A DNA stretch of 64,000 bases from Liolophura sinensis (Eukaryota; Mollusca; Polyplacophora; Chitonida; Chitonidae): NCBI RefSeq assembly GCF_032854445.1, contig NC_088304.1, positions 7,205,704 to 7,269,703 of the forward strand. Direction: 5' to 3'. Both the position numbers and the translations under genes were made by a program. Positions 21,200-35,084 of the stretch are shown piece by piece. Under the pieces are notes generated by a model, which saw nothing but the letters and a program-made list of their open reading frames with translations, was not told the DNA's origin and did not search any database. How positions within the stretch are numbered: position 1 is the first letter of the stretch; every line of letters begins with the position of its first letter.

Positions 21200-23087
21200 A
21201 GATCTGAAAACTATCGCCGGGCCATCCAGCTGTGAGTGGCTGATATGTTTTTTTAAAGAGCAATAAAGTGAAGTTACAGATTTTAACCATGTTGTTCCTC
21301 GATCCGTACAAAACGTATGAGAGAATTTAGTATAATTGATTTAATCAACAGATTTAGTGAGAAAGGCCAAACTCATTATGTTTCCACCTACACGAAAGTG
21401 GTCAGGGTTACAGGTGTAAGAATCTGCAACCCTTCACCTGGCACTTCTCAAACCTCCTAACTTAAAGTCACAGCCAACTTGAAGTTAGAGCGAGAGTTGC
21501 ATTCGAGTCTACAACCGTTACTGGGGATTATCGGCTGTGGTGAGAAAAGCTTTGGCTCATCTTGGCTCTTTTGTGGAGACTTTTGTACACATTTGGAATC
21601 TTTTCTTGATCGACATTCATGTATGTAGATGAGTACAAGTCTTTGCACATATGTGGTTAGTAAATACCAAGACGGTGTAGCCGTCCAGGACGGAGATGAC
21701 CAGCGCGTTGTTGTTTCCTTAATATGCAGAGTGCACGGTCAGATACAGTAAGAAAACTGTCTGCGTGAGTGGGATTACTGTATGTGCTCCAACTGACTGG
21801 CCATCTTTCTTAATCTTAATGTGAATAATCTAAAGTAACGGAACTGCTAGCGGTTAATGATCGAATACGTGTTACATATACTGATGTTGATGAGAGAATA
21901 GCTTACTTTAAATGGCCATCACCACAACATTGTCTTCTATACTGACAAAGTTACACAGAAATAGATAACAAAACCATACACTGACATTTATTAATATTTT
22001 ACACAGCCCCAAAATTCTATCGTCTATAAATCTTATCGAATCACGTGATGTTTCCGTTAGTAACGCGAGATAACGACCACGGGAGAGCAATTTTAGAGGA
22101 GCGTCTGGTAAATCTCGGAACCGGGTAACTCCATTACTCCCACTCTCAGATCAACCCTTTTCGACCCCTCTGGGGATATCGCGGTATTGGTATCCAGCAG
22201 AGCTATCAAAATATGAACAAGCCGTTCAGATCATCATTAGGCTGGTGTCTGTTGGAGATAGTAATTATTGAGAGGCATTGACGGGTTCTAAGCCAGGGTA
22301 CCTAACTTTTTTAGCAGAATAGTTATGCAGAATACAGCTGTCCTAGACATTTATATCAGACTAGCACGACATAAAGGGGAATAATTTTTAAAAAATGTAC
22401 AGTTCATTTAAAAAGACGTGAAGATCTTAAGGATGTGAAATTCTCATGTGAATACTACTGCGATAAAGGCTGATTGTAGCGTTTGATCTATAAGAGTATG
22501 TGAATTATGAGTCAATGCCAGGTGTATTAATGTAGAGAAGTTGGAGAGGACTAAAAGGTGTGTTTACTTAACAATGTGATGCCTTGGATAACAAGCGATG
22601 TTGTAGCCCGTGGCTGCAAACATACAATGGTCTTGTATTTTTTCGAAAGTCATGCGGGAAATCGTTGTGTATTTGTCCTGTGCTACCTACTTTTGCAAGC
22701 TAGCACCTACCAAGATAACGTTTTCTACACTTTCAAATCTTTTTTGAAAATGTTACTTTGTGTCACAATAAATTTTATCATTTAGACACTGGAATATGTC
22801 ACCCTCTCTTTAATACAACAAAATATTTTTCATCAAAATCCCACCTGTAAATGACAAAAATGGCCATGGTATCATTGGTATCATCACTGTTAGCATGCTA
22901 AAGAAACAAACACCAAAAATCTCATTCTTTCCGCTCGGAGGTCTCTGGTTTCTAATGTTTAATCCTTGGTGCAATAGCTCCTTTTGCAAAGAATACAGTT
23001 TTTTCTTGATGATATCTCCTCACTTCACGACAAACAGAGAGATGCTAGAAGGCATATCCAGGTGATGTCAAAGTGTTGCGTTTCACA
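21200..23087 (+). repeat. HOR2 monomer M7, type 7b (1,888 bp)
   Basis: tRNA-like module from 21495, tail block to about 22271, shortened 3' block to the anchor. Same length as HOR4 M7. Confidence 0.85.
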
Positions 23088-25758
23088 GATCTGTCTGAAG
23101 TTAGCAGACAATGCTCTCTAATATCTACGACACAGTTACATATGGACAGCACAGCCCTTCTCAAGTGTTCCTTAGAAGACAACACAGACGTATTTGTTAA
23201 GGATTGGTGTAGCGGAGATCTGCTCAGATGTAAATTGAATTTAAGGCGCCATCCACAGGTCTTAAGGCGGTAATACTGAACATCCCGACGTGTCGATTCC
23301 ACCCTCATCGCCCTGAGTCTCTGAAAGACTCGATCCACCAGGTTTTTTTTACAGCCCACCGCTAAAGAACCTTTAGGACATTTTTTCTGTCACAGAAGTA
23401 TCAGTGAACCCTGCGCGTTAAATCGGCCACAGGAGATCGATACTATAGACGAAATCGATACGTGTGGATCTTAAATGTATATAAGCAACTGTTTTGTTTG
23501 GCACAATTTTTATACCAGCAGCGGAACTTTTCTTGCCTTAACGAAGCTGCCCAGACACGGGAATAGAAGCTGAAATTTATTCAGATGTCTTGATTACAAA
23601 ATAGTAATTCGTCAACAAAGTGTAAGTGAAAACAATCACTAGGCCATGCAGGGTTTAGGTGGTTGGCGGCAGCTTTTTACAGAGCAGTAAAGTGAAACCG
23701 TAGATTTTATTTTTGTTGTTCCTGGATTAATGCAAAATTGATATCATTAACTGATTTAGTGAAAATAGTTGTACGCAATAATTTTCTATGTACATGATAC
23801 CCGCCAGGTTAATTGTGTAAGAAAACTCCAGACTTTCACCTTTCACTTTTTAAAACTTAAAACTAACTAAAAAAGACAACCGACGAAAGAGCTGGATTCG
23901 AGCTTGCTACCTCACTGACAGGGGTATTATCAGCTTTGGTTAGACCAGCCTTGTCTCATGCTGACTCGTGTCGAAAACTTCCGTACACATTTGGAAACAT
24001 TTTCTAACCCAATATATGTAAAATAAACCAGTTTTTTTGCACATATACATATGTACAATGGAGAATAATCATCAAAACCGCTCTTCCCAAAATTCGTCAA
24101 CACGGAGTCATTCAACGCTTACAGCCTTCCATTTATTATGTCGTGCCAAGTCAGGTAAGAACCAAGATTGTTTTAGATACGAACCCAATTGGGCTTCAGC
24201 TTGAACCTACATTTATTTGTACTCAGAATGATTTATTGTTTATTTGCGTGAGTGGGAGTACTTTATGTGTGGTGACTGATTAATGGTGCTACGTAATGTA
24301 AATGTGTGAATCGAAACTAATAGCTCAGCTAGCGATTACTGTTCGGACATGTGTTATACAGACAGTCATCTCTGTTAACGATAACAGACCAGTATAAATA
24401 GAAGCAGGAATTTTTACAAATTAGACGACCATTACATTGAAATTGTTTTCTAGACAGATCATATTCCACAGAAACAGGATCATAAAAGACAAACACCATT
24501 ACATCAAGTGAATTTTTCTAGTAATTTACTAATATTTTACACAGCCCGAAAGTCTTGTAATCATAAACCGTATGGAACCACGTGACGTTTTCCGTTAATG
24601 ACGATGGCCGAAAAGCATTTTAAGAGGAGCGTCTGGTCAATCTCGGAACCGGGTAACTCGATTAATCCCACTCTCAGATCAACCTTTTTCACCTCTCTGG
24701 AGATATGGGGGAATTGGTATCCAGAAGGGCTGTCAAGAGATGAGCAGGCCATCCAGATTATCATTAGGCTGATGTCTGTAGGAGATAATAATTACTGAAG
24801 GGCATTGATGTGTTCTGAGCCAGGACACCGATTGTCATTAGCTGTGGTCTCAGACATTTATATTAGACACTGATGGCAATACAAAACGGAATTGTTAATA
24901 AAAATGTACAGTTTTTTTTTAAATCTTTGCAAAGATTTCAATGAAGTGAGATTCAATTACATACTATTGAGACAAATATTGTTGGTAGCATGTGCCCTAT
25001 AGGCCTACATGTCAATGCCATGAACACTGAGACTTTGATAAATAGCTGAAGGGGCCAGCACGACAGGTACTAGTGTAGATAATGCTGAGAAATCGCGAAT
25101 CACAATTTCTGTTGTCGTCTGTGGCTTAAAGCTTAAATGTACAGTGCGTGAACGCCTTTCTCATGGCTGTAGGAAGTCGGGTCCGGGTCAGTTTTCAGTA
25201 TTTTCACATTTTCAGATTATTCCCAACAATATTCTTTATTTAAGATATCTGGTGCTTAAATAATGCTATAAATAGTAAAATTTAAGGCGTTCGAAAATTC
25301 CGGTGTGTCACAACAAAGTACAAAGTTTGGCAAATGTACGCTTTGCAATTTATCACGTTCCCGTATAAATGAAAATATTTTCGCGGGGTACAGATGAGGC
25401 TTTGAAACTTCCTGAATGAAAACCAGAAAGAGTCTTGAAGCTTCCTTAAAGCGGTAACAGATAAAATGCAGTCTACTTCATATCCGATCGCCATCCCGTA
25501 GGCGTGTAGGCGTCATATTCATTACAGTGACCAATTAACATTGTTGATATAAATACGAATGCAAGCATGTTGATTTCTGACATCACTTTTTTTATCTCCT
25601 CAATCAATCTTGTGTCCTAAAGTTTTCCTTGGTGCACTAATAGAGCTCCTTTAATGCAAGAATATATTCTTGATTATACCACATTATTATTTTCTCCACC
25701 TATAGTGATAGGTTAGAAGGAATATTAAGGTGATATAAAAGTGTAGCATTTCACAGCA
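23088..25758 (+). repeat. HOR3 monomer M1 (2,671 bp)
   Basis: Full-length M1 very close to HOR2 M1. tRNA-like module from 23890; intact 66-codon tail frame at 24598-24798. Confidence 0.85.
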
Positions 25759-26959
25759 GAAAAGTCTGAAGTTAGCAGGCAATGCTCTGTAATATCCACC
25801 ACGCAGTTACATCTGGACAGCACAACCCTTCTCAAGTGTTCCTCAGCGGACAAAAAAGACATATTTGTTAGGGTCGCGTGTCGCGGAAATCTGCTCAGAT
25901 GTAAATTGATTTTTGAACGCCATTGCTAGATCTTAAGCCGGTATTACAGAAGAGCTCGACATGTGGGTACAAACGGCACCTGAGCCCCTAAAAGACTTCA
26001 TCGAACCACCAGGGTTCATTTACTGGTCAAAGCCAAAGAACCTTTAGGACATTTTTTTCCTTCGCAGAAATATAAATGAACCCTTTCCGTCAGTTCATCT
26101 CGATAAGATCGATTCCATATCTAGAAGAGCAAGACGTGTGGATTCTGATATAATGATATTTAATTTTCTGTGTCCATGATACCGGTCAGGCTAATAGTGT
26201 ATAGAAAACTGTAGTTCTGGAAGTAAACTGCAACCCTTCTTCAGCCAAGTCTTAAAATTACTAAATTAAAAACAAATCCGAACGTTGCAGAAAGAGCCTG
26301 ATTCGAGCTTGCGATCTCACTGGCGATGGGATTATCAGCTGTGGTGAAGGCAACCTTAACTCGTTCTGGCACGTGACGAAAACTTTTGGAATTATTTTGT
26401 ATGTCTACATATGTAAAATAAACACAATTCTTTCGCACATATACATATACAAAATTGAGAATAAATACAAACTAGAACGTCTGTGTGGATCATCGTTAGG
26501 CTACTGTCTGTAGGACATAGTAATTCCAAAAGGACATTGATGTGTTCTGAGTCAGGACACCGATTGCCATTAGCCGTAACATTGCGCACAATACAGCGGT
26601 CCTTACATCAGACCATGGTGGCAAAAGGGGGAAATAATTAACAAAACTTTTGCGTTATATTAAAAAGACGCGAAGATCTTAATGAAGCGAGATTCTGATG
26701 TGAATTATGTTGAGAGAAAGATTGATTGTAGCGTGTGACGTTTTAGTAGATGTAAATTATTTGTTAGTGCCATGTGCATTGATGCAGAAATTGTAAATGA
26801 TGTAAAATCTAAAATCGCAATTGCTGTTGCCGTCCGCGGAATCCAAGATACTCTGGCATGCACTTTTTTTCCTGAATAAACAACATTATCTATTCAGTAT
26901 ATACCTAACTGAATGATATTACCTAATGGTAATATCAAAACATATGTCGTTTCCCAGGA
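25759..26959 (+). repeat. HOR3 monomer M2 (1,201 bp)
   Basis: M2 architecture; tRNA-like module from 26294; perfect hairpin GATATTACC/GGTAATATC at 26915-26936. Confidence 0.85.
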
Positions 26960-29354
26960 GATCTGTGTGAAGTTAGCAGACAATGCTCTGTAATATCCAC
27001 GACTACATCTACATCTAGACAGATCAGTCCTTCTCTAGTGCTCCTCAGCAGACAAAAAAGACGTATTTGTTTGGGTTGCGTGTTGCGGAGCTCTGCTCAG
27101 ATGAGAATTGAATTTTGGTCGACATCGGCAGATCTTCAGCCACTATTACTGAACAGCCCGTGTCGATACAAACGACATTGCTCTTAGCCCCTCAAAGACT
27201 TCATCAAACAACCCAAGTTCTTACAATGGCCAAGGCTAAAGAACCTGTAAAACATTTTTTCCGTCGCAGAAATATCAGTGAACCCTTTGCGTCAGTTTGG
27301 CTCGATGAGATCGATTCTAGAGAGGAAAGCGAGACGTGTGGATCCTGAGGGCAAACAAGCAACTGTTTGACTTGGCACAATTTTTGTATTTTTGTTGACG
27401 TAACGGAGCCAGTACTAGGGGAGAATCGAAACTGAAATTTATGCAGATATCTTCATTAGAAAATAGGAATTGATCAACAGAGTGTACATGGAAATCACCA
27501 GGCCATGCAGGGTGTGGTTGGTTTGGCCATGGGTTTTTATAGTGAGAGCAGTAAAGTGAAAGCATAGACTTTTGTTGATCATTGATCCGAACAAAATTGA
27601 TATCATTAATATACTTCATGATAATCGTCGTACTTGTTAATTTTCCACGTTTACCTTAATCATCAGGCTAATAATGCGTAGAAAACTGTACTTGTGGAAG
27701 AAAACTGCAGACTTTCACATGCCACTTTTTGAAACGTCTAACTTAAAACGACAACCAAACTTTGCAGCAAGAGCAGCTGGTTTCGAGCTTGCAACCTCGG
27801 TGGCCAGGGAATTATCGGCTGTGGTGAGATCAACCTTGACTTGTGCTGACTCGTGTCGAAAACTTCCGTACACATTTGGGAATATTTCCTAGGTCTCTAT
27901 ATGTAAAATGAATACAATTCTTTTACACATATACATATATAAATTGGAGAACAAATATCAGCACAGCTTCTCTTACCCATTCACCAACACAGAGCCATTC
28001 AACCCTAACAGCCTTCCCCTTATTGTGGAGTGCCAAGTCAAGTGAGGACCAAATCTGACACGAGCCGAATGGAGCTTCAACTTGAACCTGCCGTTGTGTT
28101 CAAAGCGATTTATTTGTTTATTTACGTCAATGGGAGTAGCATATGTTTCCTTACTTATTTGCGGTGCTACATAATATAGCGGATATATGTTATCTCTGTT
28201 AATGTTAAGATACCGGTATACTAGGAAGCATGACTTATTATAAATTAGATGACAATAATCATGAAACAGGTTTCTAGACTGATCAAATTACAAAGAAACA
28301 GATCATAAAACCATTCAGGGACAACAACATTTATTTGACATACAGTGGATTTTCAAGTAATTTATTAATACTTACAGCAGCTAGAGAATTTTGTAATTGT
28401 AAACCTTACCGAACATTGAATAACGATGAAAGGGAAGGACTTTAACAGGAGCGTCTGGTAAATTTTGGAACCGGTTAACTCGATTAATCCCACTCTCAAA
28501 TCAACCCTTTTCGACCTCTACGGAGATATGGGGGAATTGGTATCCAGAAGGGCTATCAAAATATGAACGAACCGTGCAGATGATCATTACGGTAATGTCT
28601 ATAGGAGATAGAAATTATTGGGTTCTGAGCCAGGATTTTCATTAGCAGTGATGACAAAAACATGGAATTATTATTAAAAAGGCACAGTAAATTTAAAAAG
28701 TGGCAAACATTTTAATCAAATGATTTTCTATTTGATTTCTATATAGAGAAAGAATAATTATGATGTGTGCTCTATAAGGAGATGTGAATTATCTGTCAAT
28801 GCCATGTACATTCATGTAGAGATTTCAGTTGGAAAATTTAAAGAACTTGTCCAGGTTGTCTGTTCACTTGACCTTAACAACATTCAAGCTTTAGAGCATG
28901 TTGGCTTTTGTCATCATACATTACAGTATTTTGGACACTGCAGTATATGACCTTCTCTTTAACAGACCAAAATGTTTTTCCATTGGTGAGATTAAAACTT
29001 TGGGATCTCCTGAATCGACACCAGAGATACACTTGAGACAGAACGGAGAACTTGTAATATGGAGTCTATTTCATATCCAATATCCTACCGATAAATACAA
29101 ACTGTTGTCGTATTATCTATTATAGTATCATGTATCATCAATGCTATCAATACGATTAGGGAACCACGTTTATGTTTTGACATTACTGTCAGCATATTCC
29201 ATAAAACAATCCATCAAAAATTTCATCTCATGCGGTATAAGGTCTGCCCTAAAATTTCGCCCTTTGAGTAATAGATGCTTTGCGCAAGTACAGTGTGTAG
29301 TATTCTTCTCGATTACATCACCTGACTTCAGGACACGCAAGGCATATTGATATG
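26960..29354 (+). repeat. HOR3 monomer M3 (2,395 bp, complete)
   Basis: Close copy of HOR2 M3. tRNA-like module from 27775, antisense-open stretch 27317-27619, 3' block frames at 28765-28950 and 28898-29125. Confidence 0.86.
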
Positions 29355-30423
29355 ATGTACAACATAAAAAAACATTGTACAATGTGCGTGTAGAGTTATT
29401 GTTTATTTGCGTCAGTGGGAATACTGTATGTGTGCTCTCTGACTGGCCCCTCCTCCTATAAATGTTTACTGTTACTGTGTAAATCTAAAGTAACAGATGA
29501 ACTAGCGAATAATGATCGGGTACGTCTTACATATACTGATCTCTGTTGATGAGAGAATAGCTTACTCTAGATCGCCATAACCATACAATTGTCTTCTACA
29601 CTGACAAACTTACACAAAAATAGATAGTAAAACCATACAGAGATAGACACCAATACACAAAGTGGAATTCCAAGACATTTAATAATATTTTACACAGCCC
29701 AAAAATTCTAGAGTATACAAACCTTATTTAATCACGTGATATTTCCGTTAACAGCGCGAGAAAACGATGACAAGGACGCATTATAAGAGAAGCGTCTGGT
29801 AAATCTCGAAACCGGGTAACTTGGTTAATTCCACTCTCAAATCAACCTTTCCAACCACTACGAAAGTATCCAGCAGGGCTATCAAAATATGAACAAGCCG
29901 TGAGGATCATGCTTTGGCTGACGTCTGTAGGAGATAGCAATTAGCAAAAACGACACTAACAGGTTCTAAGCAAGGGCACTGACTGCCATCAGCCGTAACA
30001 TTGGCCTTTAGTCGTAGATATTTGAATCAGGCCCTGTCGGCAAAAAGAGGGAATAATTAATAAAAACGAACCGCTACAGTTAATTTAAAAAGTCGCGAAG
30101 ACATTGATGCGGTCAGGTTCTCAAGTGAACTCTGGTGAGAGAAAGGTTGATTGTAGCGTGTGAGCTATTAGGAGATGTAAATTATTTGTTAATGGCATGT
30201 GCATTGATGCAGAGACTGTAAATGATGTAAAATCTAAAATAGCATTTGCTGTTGCCCTCAGAGTGCTAAGAGATGAACCCTTTTCCAGTATGAACAACAT
30301 TCCCTCTTTTAAATATACGTAATTAAATATGACGGCTTTCGTAAATTTTGGTCTGTGTCAGGACAAACAGAGAGAGGCTAGCAGGCATATCAGGTTGATA
30401 TGAAAGTGTAGCATTTCCCAGCA
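29355..30423 (+). repeat. HOR3 monomer M4 (1,069 bp)
   Basis: M4 architecture without head or tRNA-like module; tail block near 29810-29950. Confidence 0.84.
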
Positions 30424-32185
30424 GATCTGCCTGAAGTTAGCAGGCAACGCTCTGTAATATAAACGACTCAGTTACATCTGGACAGCTCAACCCTTCTCAA
30501 GTGTTCCTCAGCAGACAAAAAAGACTTATTTGTTAAGGATTGATGTCGCTTAGATCTGCTCAGATGTAAATTAAATTTCGGACGACATCGCCAGATCTTA
30601 AGCCGGTATTACTGAACAGCCAGACGTGTCGATGAAAACGGCATTGCTCTAAGCCTCTGAAAGACTTCATCAAAGCACCGGGTTTTATTTACAGGTCCCC
30701 GGTAGAAAACCTTTAGGACATTTTTTCCGTCGCAGAAATATCAGTCAGCCCTTTGCGTTAATTCGACCACAGGAGATCGATTCTAGAGAGGAGAGCGAGA
30801 CGTGTGGATTCTGAGGGTAAATAAGCAACTGTTTGGTTTGCCACAATTTTTATGCCAGAATCGGAAATTTTGTTGACCTAACAGGGGGGCCCAGGGAGGA
30901 GAATCGAAATTGAAATTTATCCACATGTCTTGATTACAAAATAAGAAATGAGCAAGAAAGTGCACATGAAAACAATCGCATGGCCATGCAAGGTGTGGGT
31001 GGTTTGGCCATCGCTTTTTACAGAGCAATAAAGTGAAAACATAGACATTCCTGATGTCGTTCTTCAAGCCATACAAAACTGATATCATTAATTAATTTTG
31101 TGATAATCGTCGAACTCATCAATTTTCTATGCACATGATACCGGTCAGGCCAATATTGTATAGAAAACTGTACTTTTGGAAAAAAAACTGCAGCCCTTCA
31201 CCAGCCACTTCTAAAATATTCTAACATATGAAGAAATCCGAACATTGCAGAAAAAGCTGGATTCGAGCTTGCGACCTCACTGTCCAGGGAATTATCGGCT
31301 GTGGTGAGGGAAACTATGACTAAAGCTGGTTTTCTTGGTCTACATTATAAAATAAATCGATTCTTTCTCACATATAATTAGATAAAATGGAAAATAAATC
31401 GAAACTAGCAGCTAATGATTATTCTTTGATTATGTGCTTTACAGATAAAGGATAAAAAAAAACGGTATACAGGTAAGCATGAATTATTATAAATTAGACG
31501 ACAACAATCATGAAATAATTTTCTAGACTGATCAAGCTGCACCGAAACAGGTCATAAAACCAAAGAGAGATAAACAACGTTACATAAAGTGGATTTTAAA
31601 GTAATTTAGTAGTATTTTACACAGCCGAAAAATCTTGTAATCATAAACCCTATCGAACCATGTCATGTTCCCCGTTATAACGATGACACGGGAGCACATT
31701 GAGAGCAGCGTGTGGTAAGTATCGGAACCAGGTATCTCCATTTATTCCACTCTCCTTTCAGACCTCTATGGAGATATGTGGAATTTATTATCCAGCAGGA
31801 GTATCTAAATATGAACGAGCCGTGCAGATCATCATGAGGCTGATGTCTGTAGGAGACAGTAATTACTGAGAGGCATTGAGCCGAGGACAACAAGTGCCAT
31901 TAGCCTTGAAACCGTGTAGAATACAGCGGTTCTATACATTTATATCATACACTGATGGCAAAAAGCGGGCGGGGGATAATTAATACAGATCATTGAAAAA
32001 GTCCCGACGATTTTAATGAAATGAGATTGTTATGTGAATTCTTGAGAGACTGGATGTAGTGAGCGACATATTAGGAGATGTAAATTATTTGTTAGTGCCA
32101 TGTACATTGCCGCAGAGATTGTAAATGATGTGGAATATAAACTCGCAGTTGGTGTTGCCGTCAGTGGATTCGAAGATACAAGGTT
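30424..32185 (+). repeat. HOR3 monomer M5 (1,762 bp)
   Basis: Complete M5; antisense-open stretch 30783-31088, tRNA-like module from 31255, tail block to about 31870. An ATG frame beginning at 32100 continues across the join into M6. Confidence 0.85.
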
Positions 32186-32387
32186 ATTATTGAACAGCCT
32201 GACGTGTAAATGCGACCCGCATCTCAGTCCAACCCGAAAGACTCAGTCCACCAGGGTTTATTTACAGTCCACCGATAAAGAGCCTTTAGGACATTTTTTC
32301 CGTCGCAGAAATATCAGTCAGCCCTTTGCGTTAATTCGGCCACAGGAGATGGATTCTAGAGAGGAGAGCCAGACGTGTGCATCCTGA
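32100..32387 (+). other. Open frame crossing the M5-M6 join, 95 codons
   Basis: ATG frame starting MYIAAEIVNDVEYKLAV in the M5 end and running through the join into M6 with HFFRRRNISQPFA and EESQTCAS. The join between M5 and M6 is a deletion junction, so a frame across it is fortuitous at least in part; other HORs have stops here. Confidence 0.15.
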
Positions 32388-33022
32388 GTGTAAATAAGCA
32401 ACTGTTTGGTTTGCCACAATTTTTATTCCAGCAGCGGAACTTTTGTTGACGTAATGGGGCCGTCAAGGGAAGGTGAAATTTATCAGGATGTCTTGATTAC
32501 CAAATAGTAATTGAGAAACCAAGTGTGCATGAAAGGCAATGCAGGCTGTGGGTGGTATGGTTATGGCTTTTTACAGAGTAATAAAGTTAAACCATAGATT
32601 GTATTAATTTTCTTCCTCAATCCATACAAAATGAGCTGCAAGAGTTGGATTCGAGCTCGCGACCTCACTGACCAGGAGAATACCAGCTTTTGTAAGAGCA
32701 ACCCTGGCTCGCGCTGACACGTGGTGTAGAATAAATATAATTGTTTTGCAAATATTCCGATATAACATGGAGAATAAATATCAAAACACTTCTTCCTACC
32801 CATTTACTAAGACGCAGCCAATCAACGCGTACAGCCTTCCCCTTATTATTCAGTATTAAGTCAGGTAAGTCTCAAACTTGTGTTAAGTACGAGCCGAATG
32901 GAGCTTCAGCTTGGACCTGCATTTGTTCTCATAATGATTTATTGTTTTTTGCGTGAATGGGAGTACTGTAAGTACTGATTAATGTTACCACCTGATTTTC
33001 ATTTGTAAATCGAAACTAGCAG
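32186..33022 (+). repeat. HOR3 monomer M6 (837 bp)
   Basis: M6 architecture; tRNA-like module from 32643; donor-like caggtaagt after the GAGAATAAATATC block near 32863. Confidence 0.84.
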
Positions 33023-33477
33023 AGATCTGAAAACTATCGCCAAGCCATGCAGGCTGTGAGTGGCTGATATGTTTTTTTTACAGAGCAGTAAAGTAAAGTC
33101 ATAGATTTTAACCATGTTGTTCCTCGATCCGGACAAAATGTATGAGAGAATTTAGTATAATTGATTTAATCAACAGATTTAGTGAGAAAGGCCAAACTCA
33201 TTATGTTTCCACCTACACGAAAGTGGTTAAAGTTACAGGTATAAGAATCTACAGCCCTTCACCTGACACTTCTCAAACCTCCTAACTTAAAGTCACAGCC
33301 AAATTTAAGTTAGAGTGAGAGTTGGATTCGAGTCAACAAACTTATTGGGGACTATCAGCTGTGGTAAGAGAAGCCCTGGCTCATCTTGGCTCATATGTGG
33401 AAACTTTTCTACACATTTGGAAATCTTTTCTTGATCGACATACATGTATGTAGATAAGTACAAGTCTTTGCACATAT

Positions 33478-33699
33478 GTGGTTAGTAAATACCAAGGCGG
33501 TGTAGCCGTCCAGGACGGAGATGACCAGCGCGTTGTTGTTCCCTTAATATGCAGAGTGCACGGTCAGGTAAGTAAGAAAACTGTCTTAGTTATTTTACAA
33601 GCGGAATGGAGCTGTCAAAATTATTTATTGCTTATTTGCGTGAGCGAGAGTACTGTATGTGCTCCAACTGACTGGCCATGTTTGCTGATCTTAATGTGA
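33478..33699 (+). other. M7 open frame in the AGTAAATACCAA block, 73 codons
   Basis: GTG-started frame reading VSKYQGGVAVQDGDDQRVV and then PLICRVHGQ, after which the DNA shows caggtaagtaag, a good match to a eukaryotic 5' splice site. The HOR4 copy is 44843-45037; at 9.66, 21.67 and 56.17 kb the block is present with small changes. The block is the positional equivalent of ATGGAGAATAAATATC in M1, M3 and M6. Exon status is only a hypothesis. Confidence 0.22.
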
Positions 33700-34643
33700 A
33701 AATCTAAAGTAACGGAACTGCTAGCGATTAATGATCGAGTACGTGTTATATGTTGATACTAATGTTGATGAGAGAATAGCTTACTTTAAATGGCCATCAC
33801 CACAACATTGTCTTCTATACTGACAAACTTACACAGAAATAGAAAATAAAACCATACAGTGACATTTATTAATATTTTACACAGCCCCAAAATTCTATCG
33901 TCTACAAACCTTATCACCGTTGTTTCCACTTATAACGCGAGATAACAAAAGCAGAAAAGCGCTTTCAGAGGAGCGCCTGGTAAATCTCGGAACCGGGTAA
34001 CTCGGTTAATCCCACTCTCAGATCAACCTGTTTGACGTCTCTGGAGATATGGGGGAACTGGTATCCAGCAGGGCCATCAAATTATGAACAAGCCGCCCAG
34101 ATCATCATGAGACTGATGTCTGTAGGAGATAGTAATTACTGAAGGGCATGGAAGGGTTCTAAGCGAGAGGACAGATTGTCATTAAAGATGTGTAGAATAC
34201 AGCGCTCCTAGACATTTATATCAGACCATGATGGCAAAAAGGGGAATAATTAATTAAAATGTGCAGTTCATTTTAAAAGACGCGAAGATATTAAAGAAGT
34301 GAGATTCTCACGTGAATTCTTCTGAGATAAAGGCTGATTGTACATTTCCTCTTAGAGGATGTGAATTATCCGTCAATGCCAGGTGTATTAACGTAGAGAA
34401 GTTGGTGAGGACAAAAAGGTGTGTTTACATAACAATGTGACATTTCGGATCACAAGTGATGTTGTAGTTCGTGGCTCCAAACATACAATGGTCTTGCATT
34501 GTTTCGCAGACGAAAGATATGCAGGCAATCACGTTGTATTTGTTCTGTACTAACTATTTTTACCATGATAACTTTTTCTACGCGTAACCAACTTCCAAAT
34601 CGTTTTTGAAAATGTTGATTTGTGTCAGAATAAATTTTAGCAT

Positions 34644-34928
34644 TTGGACACTGCGATATGTCACCCTCTCTTTAAAAGACCAAAACATTTTTCCATTGAT
34701 GAAAATAAGGTTTTAGGATTCCATAAATCGACCCCAGAGATAGAATTGAGACAGAACGTAGAACTTAAAATATGGAGTCAATACTATACATCCAAAATCC
34801 CACCGGTGAATGCCATTAGTGGCCATGATATATATTCCAAATACCATCATTACTATCAATACGACTGGAATCTCGTTATCTGTAACATCACTCTCAGCAA
34901 GCTAAAGAAACAATCCCAAAAAGTCTGA
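34644..34928 (+). other. Type 7a M7 open frame, 94 codons, paralogue of the M3 frame B
   Basis: TTG-started frame with KRPKHFSIDENKVLGF, STPEIELRQN, then a C-terminal extension with GHDIYSKYHHYYQYDWNLV. The HOR5 copy at 57308-57574 has lost its first part. In 7b monomers a deletion removes most of this frame. The extension is found again at 60-170 at the window start. Confidence 0.28.
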
Positions 34929-35084
34929 TTTCTTCGGCTCAAAGGTGTCTCGTTTCTAGTTTAACCCTTGGTGCAATTGCTCCTTTGCGAGAGGACAGCT
35001 CCTTGATAACATCACCTCATTTGAGGACGCACAGTGAGATGGTAGAAGACATATTAAAGTCATGTAAAAGTCTTGCGTTTCACA

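Larger units (their letters stand above)
11255..23087 (+). repeat. Higher-order repeat unit 2 (11,833 bp)
   Basis: Second complete copy, with all seven monomers and no large deletion that I can see; it is the best reference unit in the window together with HOR3. M5-M7 at 18.6-23.1 kb are closer by eye to the same part of HOR4 than to the neighbouring HOR3. Confidence 0.92.
23088..35084 (+). repeat. Higher-order repeat unit 3 (11,997 bp)
   Basis: Third complete copy and the longest. M1-M4 follow HOR2 very closely, but its M7 is type 7a, with a longer 3' block at 34.6-35.0 kb that retains an open frame absent from 7b copies. Confidence 0.92.
33023..35084 (+). repeat. HOR3 monomer M7, type 7a (2,062 bp)
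   Basis: Type 7a: tRNA-like module from 33320; block at 33478-33580 with an open frame and caggtaagtaag; tail block to about 34141; long 3' block with an open frame at 34644-34928. It lacks the CACGTG of 7b (sequence there is ttatcaccgttg). Confidence 0.86.
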
